Positions 1 through 6,454 are shown, counted from the stretch's first letter. The stretch: 9,382 nucleotides of DNA from an uncultured Clostridia bacterium (GCA_934615145.1 CAKTTM010000056.1:1-9382), one strand, 5' to 3'. Notes: a model not told the origin generated them from the letters alone. A program made the numbers and translations.

Positions 1-28
1 CCTCTTTCACTCAGCGTAGACGCCGCTT

Positions 29-137
29 TTCACAATTCACAATGGTCGATGCCTCTCCCTCGCGGGGCTCGGTCAGGCATCTCCCTTGTTCATTGGGCTT
101 CCATGCCGCCTTCATCCCGCACAGCGGGCGGCGGCAT
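29..137. repeat. Noncoding segment with short direct and inverted repeats
   Basis: No believable gene lies here. TTCACAA occurs twice in direct tandem at 29-35 and 36-42. GATGCCT at 48-54 is mirrored by AGGCATC at 75-81. A nested hairpin has outer arms ATGCCGCC (103-110) and GGCGGCAT (130-137) and inner arms CCCGC (116-120) and GCGGG (124-128). All of this is read directly from the sequence. Whether it is a dispersed intergenic repeat family or the decayed end of a neighbouring region cannot be told from one copy. Confidence 0.45.
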
Positions 138-229
138 TGCGCCCATCGTTCTTTCGGCTTAGCGCAGCCATCAAAAAGCCTCGGCCCATCTTTGCGTTTC
201 CTCATTCGTTCAGTATAGCCAATCGCAAG

Positions 230-263
230 CAAGCCCTTCCCGCATGAATGGGGGAAGGGCTTG
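230..263. other. 12-bp perfect stem hairpin, possible terminator of an upstream gene
   Basis: The arms CAAGCCCTTCCC (230-241) and GGGAAGGGCTTG (252-263) are perfectly complementary around a 10-nt loop. No run of T follows on either strand, so it is not a textbook intrinsic terminator. It sits 47 nt upstream of the predicted -35 box and probably marks the boundary between whatever lies to the left and operon 1. A structural role in a repeat element is the alternative. Confidence 0.45.
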
Positions 264-309
264 GCTTATGATGCCTCTGCGGGATGTACGCTTTGGGCCA
301 AAATGTCCA

Positions 310-338
310 TTGACGCCCCATGGGCCGCGTTGTATGCT
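310..338 (+). promoter_or_regulatory. Predicted sigma-A promoter of operon 1
   Basis: TTGACG (310-315) and TATGCT (333-338) match the -35 and -10 consensus at four or five of six positions each, with a 17-nt spacer. Transcription would start near 345, giving a leader of about 120 nt before the SBP1 start at 465. Promoters read by eye are uncertain, but no better pair was seen between 264 and 464. Confidence 0.5.
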
Positions 339-341
339 ATC

Positions 342-368
342 TGTGATGAAGCAAAGATAGTGATCACA
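342..368. promoter_or_regulatory. GTGAT/ATCAC half-site cluster at the predicted start of transcription
   Basis: TGTGAT (342-347) and ATCACA (363-368) form an inverted repeat with a 15-nt gap. The octamer GTGATCAC (360-367) is itself a perfect palindrome. The stretch lies on or just after the predicted start of transcription, where a repressor could block it. The same strand can also pair CTATCT (337-342) with AGATAG (355-360), so an RNA role is an alternative. No regulator gene is present in the window to assign to it. Confidence 0.35.
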
Positions 369-421
369 ATCAAAGCATCCACCGCAGCCTTCTTAGCCGT
401 GGAGCCCCCGAGCACGAACCA

Positions 422-437
422 AATCACGCAAGTGATT
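422..437 (+). promoter_or_regulatory. Perfect inverted repeat, GNRA-loop hairpin or operator, just before SBP1
   Basis: AATCAC (422-427), GCAA (428-431) and GTGATT (432-437) make a perfect 6-bp inverted repeat. As RNA it is a stem closed by C-G around a GCAA tetraloop of the stable GNRA class. It reuses the ATCAC/GTGAT half-site seen at 343-367. It ends 10 nt before the ribosome binding site of SBP1, so it could be a repressor operator or a leader hairpin affecting translation or mRNA stability. Confidence 0.4.
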
Positions 438-447
438 AATTTAGAGC

Positions 448-456
448 AAAGGTAGG
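448..456 (+). promoter_or_regulatory. Weak ribosome binding site of SBP1
   Basis: AAAGGTAGG lies 8 nt before the ATG at 465. Every other gene with a visible start in the window has an AGGAGG-like or GGGAGGA-like core, so this is the poorest site here even though binding proteins are usually the most highly made component. That fits translation being influenced by the hairpin at 422-437. Confidence 0.4.
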
Positions 457-464
457 TATCTTGT

Positions 465-2030
465 ATGCGCAAACCCAAGTCCCTGGTCGCCCTCCTGCTC
501 GCGCTGTGCCTGTTCATCCCGGTGAGCGGCCTGGCAGCGATGAGCTGGGACTCCCCCGATGTCAGCTGGAAGAAGGACACCAGCCCGGCAGAGTATTCCC
601 TGTTCTTCAACATGTCCTGGGCGCCCTTTGATGTCTGGGGCAGCGACCATGTCTCCCAGCAGGTGACCAAGGACACCGGCATCAGCTTTGAGGCCACCAA
701 GTCGCAGGACGCCAACCACATGGCCACCATCGTGGCCACCGGTGAGCTGCCGGACGCCTTCTTCGTCTTTGGCGCCAAGAACACCGACATGCTGGAGGAT
801 CCCACCGTCTGCTATCCCTGGGATGAGCTGATCGCCGAATATGCCCCTGAGTTCATGGATCAGATCGACCCCAGCGAAGTGCAGCTGGCCACCAAGGCTG
901 ACGGCCACTTCTACACGCTCTACACCCATGTGCGCAACCAGGCCTACTGGGATGACCCCACGCAGGGTGTCAGCTATGGCCAGAGCGTGATCGCCTTCCG
1001 CGATGACATCATGGCGGAGCTGGGCAATCCTGAGATCAAGGATGTGGAGGACTTCTACAAGGTCCTCACCCAGGTCAAAGAAAAGTATCCGGACATGATC
1101 CCCTACCTGCAGCAGCAGACCAACGCCGATTCCCTGGCCTACAGCTTTGGCATTGACTTTGAGGGCACCAAGGGCATGGCCACCATCGTGGATGACCAAG
1201 CCATCTACACCTACTCTGACAAGGAGCCCATCACCGACTACCTGACCTTCGCCAACCAGCTGATGCGCGAGGGCCTGATGAGCCAGGAAGCGCTGACCTA
1301 TGACTTTGAGAAGACAAAGGCTGCCATCCTGGGCGGCGATGTCTTCGCCTTTGCGGGCCAGGCCTATGATGTGGATCAGATTAATGTGGCGCTTAATGAA
1401 ATGAACGACCAGCGCTACTATACCGCAGCCCGCGCCCAGATGACCGTGGGCGGCGAGCAGCGCACCGATCTGACCTATGCCAGCGGCGGCTTTGCCGGCT
1501 TCTACATCACGCGCGCGGCCAAGGATCCCGGCCGCCTGATCCGCCTGATGCAGTACATGAAGAGCCCCTATGGCGACAAGCTGACCCAGTGGGGCGTCGA
1601 GGGCCTGGACTACGAGCTCAAGGACGGCTTCCCCATCCAGAATGAGACCTACACCTGGAAGGAGCGCGGCGACAACGTGTGGTACTTCCAGGCCTCCTTC
1701 GCGGTGGAGAACCAGAAGGCGCTGGCCAAGGCCGCCATCGACCCCAAGTACGGCCAGATCGCCCACCTGGTCACCGACTACAAGCCCTACTGGCATTATG
1801 ACCCCATCCTGGCCTTGATCGGCAATGCCCAGGCCAACACCAAGGAAGGCGACATCAAGACGGTGATCGACCGCGTCAAGACCGACGGCTTCATGGCCGC
1901 CATCATGGCGCCCACGGCCGAGGCCTGCGCAGAGGCCATCGCCAGCTACTTCAAGGCTCTGGACGACGCGGGCCTGGCTGACTACAACAAGTTCATCAAC
2001 GACCAGTATCAGGCCGTCAAGGCCAAGTAA
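465..2030 (+). CDS. Extracellular solute-binding protein of an LplA/YtcQ-type sugar ABC importer (SBP1)
   Basis: This 521-residue protein captures the substrate outside the membrane and delivers it to the permease pair encoded next. Residues 1 to about 25 form a signal peptide: a basic start (MRKPKS), a hydrophobic core and an Ala-rich cleavage region ending GLAA. There is no lipobox; the only Cys in the leader lies inside the hydrophobic core without a small residue before it. The size, the many aromatic residues and the C-terminal helical part fit the large family-1 binding proteins of CUT1 importers. The ATG at 465 has only a weak ribosome binding site. The gene opens operon 1 and is followed by a 58-nt spacer with a strong hairpin. 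Relatives of LplA in Bacillus and Paenibacillus often serve plant or host polysaccharide fragments; the substrate here cannot be read from the sequence. Confidence 0.88.
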   Translation: MRKPKSLVALLLALCLFIPVSGLAAMSWDSPDVSWKKDTSPAEYSLFFNMSWAPFDVWGSDHVSQQVTKDTGISFEATKSQDANHMATIVATGELPDAFFVFGAKNTDMLEDPTVCYPWDELIAEYAPEFMDQIDPSEVQLATKADGHFYTLYTHVRNQAYWDDPTQGVSYGQSVIAFRDDIMAELGNPEIKDVEDFYKVLTQVKEKYPDMIPYLQQQTNADSLAYSFGIDFEGTKGMATIVDDQAIYTYSDKEPITDYLTFANQLMREGLMSQEALTYDFEKTKAAILGGDVFAFAGQAYDVDQINVALNEMNDQRYYTAARAQMTVGGEQRTDLTYASGGFAGFYITRAAKDPGRLIRLMQYMKSPYGDKLTQWGVEGLDYELKDGFPIQNETYTWKERGDNVWYFQASFAVENQKALAKAAIDPKYGQIAHLVTDYKPYWHYDPILALIGNAQANTKEGDIKTVIDRVKTDGFMAAIMAPTAEACAEAIASYFKALDDAGLADYNKFINDQYQAVKAK

Positions 2031-2036
2031 TCCCGC

Positions 2037-2070
2037 GCGAGGGCAGGCCGAGCGATCGGCCTGCCCTCGC
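2037..2070 (+). other. Intercistronic 15-bp perfect hairpin with GCGA tetraloop
   Basis: The arms GCGAGGGCAGGCCGA (2037-2051) and TCGGCCTGCCCTCGC (2056-2070) are fully complementary around GCGA, a GNRA-type loop. It starts 6 nt after the SBP1 stop and ends 18 nt before the permease start. There is no T-run, so full termination is unlikely. Hairpins in this position usually protect the binding-protein mRNA from 3' decay or reduce read-through, so that more binding protein than permease is made. That role is inferred here. Confidence 0.7.
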
Positions 2071-2088
2071 TTGCATTTGGAGGATCCT

Positions 2089-3063
2089 GTGACAGAGCTC
2101 AGGCTACCGGGCCACAAGGTTCGTTTTTCCAGGGGTCTTAAGCGGTTCAGGGCGCAGGGCTTCCTGCAGCTGTTCGCGCTGGCGGGCCTTTTGTACATGG
2201 TGGTGTTCAATTACCTGCCCATGTTCGGCCTGCAGATCGCCTTTAAGAACTATAAGCCCAACATGGGGATACCCGGCTTTTTTACGGCGCCGCTGGCGGA
2301 CGACAATGGGCTGTATCACTTCATCACTTTTTTCCGCGATCCCAACTTTGGCACCGTGATGCGCAACACCATCATGCTCAGCCTGCTGAAGCTGGCCTTT
2401 TCCTTTCCGGTGCCCATACTCTTTGCCCTGGCGCTCAACGAGATGCGCGGCACCCGGGCCAAGCGCATCGTGCAGACGGTCAGCTATCTGCCCCACTTTA
2501 TCAGCTGGGTGATCGTCTACGGCCTGGTCTTCACCTTCCTCAACACCTCAAACGGCCTGGTCAACGAGGTCTTGACCCGCCTGGGCCGCAGCAAGGTGGA
2601 GTTTTTGACATCGCAGGGCACCTATTGGCCCATGGCCATCCTGACGGATATCTGGAAGGAAATGGGCTGGTGGTCGATCATCTTCCTGGCCGCCATCACC
2701 GGCATCGACCCGGCGCAGTATGAGAGCGCGAAGGTGGACGGCGCCAGCCGCATGCAGTCGATGTGGCATATCACGCTGCCCAGCATCCGCGCCACCATCA
2801 TCATCGTGCTGATATTGTCGGTGGGCTCGCTGATGTCCGGCGGCATGGGCGGCAGCAACTTTGACCAGTCCTACCTGTTTGGTAATGCCATCAACTATCA
2901 GCGCTCTGCCACGCTGCCTTACTATATCTACGAGATGGGCCTGGCCAACTTCCGCTTCAGCTACGCCACCGCGGTGGGGCTGTTCCAGTCGGTGATCTCA
3001 TTGGTGCTGGTGCTCAGCAGCAACCTGATCAGCAAGCGGATGACCGGGACCAGCTTCTTTTAA
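2089..3063 (+). CDS. ABC sugar importer permease, LplB/YteP type (CUT1)
   Basis: This is one half of the membrane channel of importer 1, 324 residues from the chosen GTG at 2089. That start has TTTGGAGGA just upstream at good spacing. A TTG at 2071 in the same frame would lie before this site, against the hairpin, and is rejected. About six membrane helices are visible, near residues 25-44, 95-116, 132-151, 188-206, 233-250 and 293-313. The loop that docks on the ATPase begins at residue 212 as ESAKVDGAS and ends in TLP, a slight variant of the family EAA motif. The N-terminal NYLPMFG and C-terminal TGTSFF are typical of LplB-type permeases. It is followed after 11 nt by its partner permease. 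No ATPase gene is nearby. Confidence 0.9.
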   Translation: MTELRLPGHKVRFSRGLKRFRAQGFLQLFALAGLLYMVVFNYLPMFGLQIAFKNYKPNMGIPGFFTAPLADDNGLYHFITFFRDPNFGTVMRNTIMLSLLKLAFSFPVPILFALALNEMRGTRAKRIVQTVSYLPHFISWVIVYGLVFTFLNTSNGLVNEVLTRLGRSKVEFLTSQGTYWPMAILTDIWKEMGWWSIIFLAAITGIDPAQYESAKVDGASRMQSMWHITLPSIRATIIIVLILSVGSLMSGGMGGSNFDQSYLFGNAINYQRSATLPYYIYEMGLANFRFSYATAVGLFQSVISLVLVLSSNLISKRMTGTSFF

Positions 3064-3074
3064 GGAGGGCGGCA

Positions 3075-3986
3075 GTGCAGCAACAAATTAGAAAACAAAG
3101 CTTTCATATCCGGCGCACGACGGAGGACAAGGTGATCAGCCTGGTGGTGGGCCTGATCATGATATTCGTCTTCCTGGTCACCCTCTATCCCTTCTGGTAC
3201 GCGCTGGTGCTCAGCTTCAACGATGGCAAGGACGCGCTGAGGGGCGGCATCTTCTTCTTCCCCAGAAAGCTGACGCTGGACAACTATAACGCGGTGCTGG
3301 GCATCGACTACATCCGCTCCGCCTTTGTGGTGACCACGGCGCGCACGCTGATCGGCACGGTGGCGGCGGTGCTGTTCACCGGGCTGTTTGCCTATGCCTG
3401 CTCGCACAGCCGGCTGATGTTCCGCAAGTTTTACATCACCGCCATGATCATCATCATGTACTTCTCCGGCGGCCTGGTGCCCTACTATATGCTGCTGCGC
3501 AGCCTGCGCCTGATGAACAGCTTCTGGGTCTACATCATCCCCAATCTGTTCTCGGCCTTCAACGCGGTGCTGATGATGAACTATTTCCGCGAGATACCCG
3601 ACTCCATGGCGGAGGCGGCGCGCATTGACGGCGCCAATGACCTGCGGATATTCTTCCGCATCATCCTGCCGCTGTCGCTGCCGCTGTTTGCTACCATGGC
3701 CTTGTATTCGGGTGTCTGGCACTGGAACGCCTGGTCGGACGCCGCCTTCTTTGTCACCGACAAGAAGCTAAAGACGCTGGGCTATGTGATGATCTCACTG
3801 ATCAATCAGACCGAATCGGCGGCGCAAACCGTCTATGGCCGCATCAACGCGGCGGAGGTGAGCTATACCTCGCTGACGCTGCGGCCCGCCGCCATGGTCA
3901 TCTGCGTGGTGCCCATCGTGGTGGTTTATCCATTCCTGCAGAAATACTTCGTGAAGGGCGTCATGCTCGGATCGATCAAAGGTTAA
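3075..3986 (+). CDS. ABC sugar importer permease, LplC/YtcP type (CUT1)
   Basis: This 303-residue protein is the second half of the channel of importer 1. The GTG at 3075 follows a GGAGGG site directly after the stop of the previous gene. A basic N-terminal tail leads to a first membrane helix near residues 20-42, with further helices across the protein. The ATPase-docking loop is canonical, EAARIDGAN from residue 180, followed by the LP of ILPLSLP. The segments YFSGGLVPYY and YPFLQKYFVKG near the C-terminus are hallmarks of LplC/YtcP permeases. It is expected to pair with the product of the preceding gene and with SBP1. Its stop is 17 nt before the PIG-L gene, so all four genes of operon 1 are probably co-transcribed. 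Confidence 0.92.
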   Translation: MQQQIRKQSFHIRRTTEDKVISLVVGLIMIFVFLVTLYPFWYALVLSFNDGKDALRGGIFFFPRKLTLDNYNAVLGIDYIRSAFVVTTARTLIGTVAAVLFTGLFAYACSHSRLMFRKFYITAMIIIMYFSGGLVPYYMLLRSLRLMNSFWVYIIPNLFSAFNAVLMMNYFREIPDSMAEAARIDGANDLRIFFRIILPLSLPLFATMALYSGVWHWNAWSDAAFFVTDKKLKTLGYVMISLINQTESAAQTVYGRINAAEVSYTSLTLRPAAMVICVVPIVVVYPFLQKYFVKGVMLGSIKG

Positions 3987-4003
3987 GGGAGGACAAGAAA
4001 AAA

Positions 4004-4708
4004 TTGTCTGAGAGGAAACAAAGGACTCTGATGGCGGTGGGCGCCCACACCGGCGACGCCCAGCTGACCTGCGGCATGCTGCTGGCCAAGCAGGCCATGC
4101 TGGGGGACAAGGTGATCCTGGTGGATCTGACGGCCGGTGAGCGCGGCGCGCCGCCCAATGTGGAGGTCAGTGAATTCAGAAAGCGCAATGTGGACTCTGC
4201 CCAGCGCTTTGCCAAGGCCATCGGCGGCGAGAGCATCGTCTTTGATGTGCCCGACGGCGAGCTCTACGCCGGCCAGGAGATCGAGCTGCAGCTGGCGCAG
4301 ATCATGCGCGAGCACAAGGTGGACGGCGTGCTCTACCACTGGCAAAACAGCCTGCATAAGGACCATGTGCAGGCCCACCTGATCGCCCAGCGCGCCTGCT
4401 TCTTCGCGGCGCTGCCCACCTACCCGCACGAGCTGCCGCCCGCCCCCATCCGCAACATGATGTGCGCGGAGAACTGGGAGGACGAGGAGGATTTCAAGCC
4501 TTACTTCTACTTTGACGTCAGCGAGGCCTTCCCCAAGTGGAAGGAGGCCATCAAGATGCTGTGGCTGGCGGAGAACTCGCTAAGCTTCAAGTACCTGCGC
4601 TACTATGAGGCCCTGGCCATCACACGCGGCGCCAGGATCAAGGCGGACTACGCCACCTGCTTTGGCATCGCGGACTATGCCAAGCGCCAGGTGATCCAAA
4701 GCCTGTAG
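4004..4708 (+). CDS. PIG-L/LmbE-type deacetylase-like protein with variant HTGD motif
   Basis: This 234-residue protein belongs to the PIG-L/LmbE superfamily, zinc hydrolases that remove acetyl groups from GlcNAc-type sugars or related amides. The first metal motif is AHTGD (residues 14-18) and the second is HKDH (118-121), so the three usual zinc ligands correspond to His15, Asp18 and His121. The family normally reads HPDD, and its third residue is the general-base Asp; here that position is Gly17. The TAGERG segment at 43-48 also fits the family. The TTG start at 4004 is chosen because GGGAGGA sits 10 nt upstream; an in-frame ATG at 4031 would lack a site and cut into the first strand. There is no signal peptide, so it is cytoplasmic. 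As the last gene of the importer operon it probably acts on the imported sugar, unless it has another hydrolytic role. Confidence 0.82.
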   Translation: MSERKQRTLMAVGAHTGDAQLTCGMLLAKQAMLGDKVILVDLTAGERGAPPNVEVSEFRKRNVDSAQRFAKAIGGESIVFDVPDGELYAGQEIELQLAQIMREHKVDGVLYHWQNSLHKDHVQAHLIAQRACFFAALPTYPHELPPAPIRNMMCAENWEDEEDFKPYFYFDVSEAFPKWKEAIKMLWLAENSLSFKYLRYYEALAITRGARIKADYATCFGIADYAKRQVIQSL

Positions 4709-4717
4709 AACACCATG

Positions 4718-4742
4718 AGGCTGCCGAACCGGCAGCCTTTTT
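4718..4742 (+). terminator. Intrinsic terminator of operon 1
   Basis: AGGCTGCCG (4718-4726) pairs with CGGCAGCCT (4730-4738) across a 3-nt loop (or a 5-nt loop if the last pair stays open), and T runs from 4738 to 4742. It begins 9 nt after the stop of the PIG-L gene. This is the clearest terminator in the window and separates the two importer operons. Confidence 0.88.
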
Positions 4743-4759
4743 GATTAACACAAACAGAT

Positions 4760-4789
4760 GTGACAAAATAGTCGATGATATGATATACT
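4760..4789 (+). promoter_or_regulatory. Predicted sigma-A promoter of operon 2
   Basis: GTGACA (4760-4765) and TATACT (4784-4789) are separated by 18 nt. The -10 box is preceded by TG at 4781-4782, giving the extended -10 form TGATATACT. The stretch is AT-rich, unlike its surroundings. Transcription would start near 4796, leaving a leader of about 75 nt before the ATG at 4870. Confidence 0.65.
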
Positions 4790-4815
4790 CTGAGATGTAG
4801 AAGTAAACAACTCCT

Positions 4816-4869
4816 GGTATCCTGCGCGGCGATAGTCTGCGCTTGCATCACAACGAAGGAGGACATACC
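4816..4869 (+). promoter_or_regulatory. Leader of SBP2 that can pair across its ribosome binding site
   Basis: GGTATCCT (4816-4823) can pair with AGGACATACC (4860-4869): GGTAT with ATACC, then CCT with AGG, leaving two bases bulged. This covers the last bases of the AAGGAGGA site (4856-4863) and the bases just before the ATG. Inside it, GCGC at 4824-4827 can pair with GCGC at 4839-4842. This was found by eye and could be chance; a fold calculation would decide. Confidence 0.3.
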
Positions 4870-6396
4870 ATGAAGAAGACCTTGGCCCTCTTCCTGGCAG
4901 CTATCATGCTGCTGGGGCTCGCTTCCTTCAGCGCGGCCGCTGAACAACCTTTGGAAATTTCCCTGTACTACGCCGACAACCCCACCCTGCCCTTCAGGCA
5001 AGACTGGCCAACGATTGTGGAAGCCGAGAAAAAGTTCAATGTCAAACTGACCTTTGAGCCTATCCCCGCTCAGGACTATCCCACCAAGACAGGCCTGGTG
5101 CTGTCAACGGGTGAGAACGCGCCAGATGTCATTCTCTACTTGGCCACCAACGCCTCCAACTCTGCCTATGCGCTAAACGGCGCGATCGTGCCGATCTCTG
5201 ATTATGCAGAGTGGACCCCCAATTTCTGGGCCCGCGTGAAAGAAATGGGCTTGGAAGAAGATGTCGAGATGCGCAGAATCTCGGATGGCAAGCTGTACTA
5301 TCTGCCTGCACTGTATGATAAGCCCTTCTACGACGGCGGGCTCATCATGCGCGAAGACTATCTGAAGGCCAAGGGCTTTGAAGCGCCCAAGAGCTATGAT
5401 GATCTGTATACCATCCTCAAGGCCTACAAGGAAGAAAATCCGGACTCCTATCCGCTGACTTCCATCGTTGCTCTTCGTGTGCTCCAGCGCATGGTGATGC
5501 CGTCTTTCGGTATCTCGGTGGGCCGCAATGCCTCCACCGGTACCGGGGTGCTCAGTTGGGATTATGACAAGAAGGAATACTTTGCCGGTGCGATCTCCCC
5601 CGAGTACAAGGAATACATCAGCTACATGGCCAAGCTGCACAAGGAAGGCCTGCTGGATCCGGAGCTTGAGCAGGACTATGCCTTGACAGCTAAGAAACTG
5701 GCGACAGGCGCTGCCATTGCCACCTATGGTTACTACGACCAGATTGGCGGATGGGAGCAGGCAAGCGAGATTGAAGGCTTCAAGCTCAACATGTATCCTC
5801 CGCTGGTGGGGCCCGGTGGCGCCCATCACCAACCCAAGAGCAAGACCGGCGTGGGCCCGATGTTCCCCATTGGTACCAGTAAGAAGGCCAACTTCGAGCA
5901 GATCGTTCGCAAGGTCGACGAGATCTTCTTCTCCGAGGAAGGTGCTAAGCTGTGGTGTCTGGGGGTTGAGGGTGACAGCTACACCATGGATGGCGACAAG
6001 GTGGTCTTCAATGACACCATCATGAAGTCGGCAGACGGCGTGTACAAGTACATGCAGAATGCCTATGGCGCTGGCTGTGATCCCATCCAGCTGGTCTGGT
6101 ACCTGGAGCGCGAGCTGAACAAGTACGATGAGAACTATGCACGCATCAATGCCGAAGTGGCTGCGATGGATGACGCGATACAGGCGGTTATCCCGCCGCC
6201 TGTGCTTGACGCAGTAGACGCTGAAGAAGCCTCGCTGACGCAGACCGCGCTGCTGGATGCATTCAATGTCTGGGATGATGACTTCCGCACCGGCAAAAAG
6301 TCTGTCGAGACTGACTGGGATGCCTATGTGCAGGAGCTACAGGACAAGGGCATTGAGGGCTTCCTCAAACTGTACAACGACAACAAGAAACTGTAA
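4870..6396 (+). CDS. Extracellular solute-binding protein of an LplA/YtcQ-type sugar ABC importer (SBP2)
   Basis: This 508-residue protein is the substrate-capturing subunit of importer 2. The ATG at 4870 follows AAGGAGGA with a 6-nt gap; a TTG at 4843 in the same frame lies before this site and is rejected. Residues 1 to about 24 form a signal peptide: MKK, a hydrophobic core, then SAAA before Glu25. The segment LASF (17-20) resembles a lipobox in which the required Cys is Phe, one base away (TTC rather than TGC), so lipidation is not expected. The mature part opens with a strand (LEISLYYADNP) and a segment rich in Pro and aromatic residues, as in family-1 binding proteins of CUT1 importers. 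It is a distant relative of SBP1 by type rather than a recent duplicate, judged by eye. The substrate is unknown. Confidence 0.88.
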   Translation: MKKTLALFLAAIMLLGLASFSAAAEQPLEISLYYADNPTLPFRQDWPTIVEAEKKFNVKLTFEPIPAQDYPTKTGLVLSTGENAPDVILYLATNASNSAYALNGAIVPISDYAEWTPNFWARVKEMGLEEDVEMRRISDGKLYYLPALYDKPFYDGGLIMREDYLKAKGFEAPKSYDDLYTILKAYKEENPDSYPLTSIVALRVLQRMVMPSFGISVGRNASTGTGVLSWDYDKKEYFAGAISPEYKEYISYMAKLHKEGLLDPELEQDYALTAKKLATGAAIATYGYYDQIGGWEQASEIEGFKLNMYPPLVGPGGAHHQPKSKTGVGPMFPIGTSKKANFEQIVRKVDEIFFSEEGAKLWCLGVEGDSYTMDGDKVVFNDTIMKSADGVYKYMQNAYGAGCDPIQLVWYLERELNKYDENYARINAEVAAMDDAIQAVIPPPVLDAVDAEEASLTQTALLDAFNVWDDDFRTGKKSVETDWDAYVQELQDKGIEGFLKLYNDNKKL

Positions 6397-6405
6397 GGAT
6401 GTCGC

Positions 6406-6433
6406 GCCCGCCCCGGCCAGCGCCGGGGCGGGT
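6406..6433 (+). other. Intercistronic GC-rich hairpin after SBP2
   Basis: CCCGCCCCGGC (6407-6417) pairs perfectly with GCCGGGGCGGG (6422-6432) around CAGC, with a G-T wobble (6406/6433) at the base. It starts 9 nt after the SBP2 stop, and no T-run follows. It occupies the same place as the hairpin after SBP1 but has a different sequence. A likely role is to stabilise the binding-protein message or limit read-through into the permeases. Confidence 0.68.
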
Positions 6434-6445
6434 CCTATTAATAGG
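6434..6445. promoter_or_regulatory. 12-bp palindrome touching the permease ribosome binding site
   Basis: CCTATTAATAGG is a perfect palindrome directly after the hairpin, and its last two bases are the first of the GGGGAGG site (6444-6450). As RNA it can form a 4-bp stem with a UUAA loop; as DNA it could be a small protein-binding site. A chance origin is quite possible. Confidence 0.3.
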
Positions 6446-6454
6446 GGAGGACGC

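Noticed and set aside
11..232. Open frame of 73 codons on the - strand at the left edge
   Set aside because: It runs through direct and inverted repeats, has no domain and no clear ribosome binding site, and its composition looks like translated intergenic repeat.
342..368. CRP-like site (TGTGA...TCACA) read as a catabolite activator site
   Set aside because: The gap is too long for the usual CRP spacing (6 nt between TGTGA and TCACA), the site is downstream of the predicted promoter, and Firmicutes normally use CcpA cre sites instead; kept only as an unassigned half-site cluster.
261..455. Open frame of 64 codons with a TTG start before SBP1, preceded by a G-rich stretch
   Set aside because: The G-rich stretch is the arm of the hairpin at 230-263, the frame runs through the predicted promoter and leader of SBP1, and the translation shows no recognisable family.
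441..2210. Long open frame of 589 codons on the - strand opposite SBP1
   Set aside because: It mirrors the GC-rich codon pattern of SBP1, has a low-complexity Val/Leu/Gly/His-rich translation without any recognisable domain, and lies antisense to a clear gene with signal peptide and operon context.
3060..3722. Open frame of 220 codons on the - strand over the LplC-like permease
   Set aside because: The His/Gln/Arg/Asp-rich translation is what antisense reading of a membrane protein gives; it has no start signal or known domain.
6257..6454. N-terminal extension of the operon 2 LplB-like permease from an upstream ATG
   Set aside because: It overlaps the SBP2 gene in another frame and crosses the intercistronic hairpin; the ATG at 6455 has a strong ribosome binding site and gives the normal family length.
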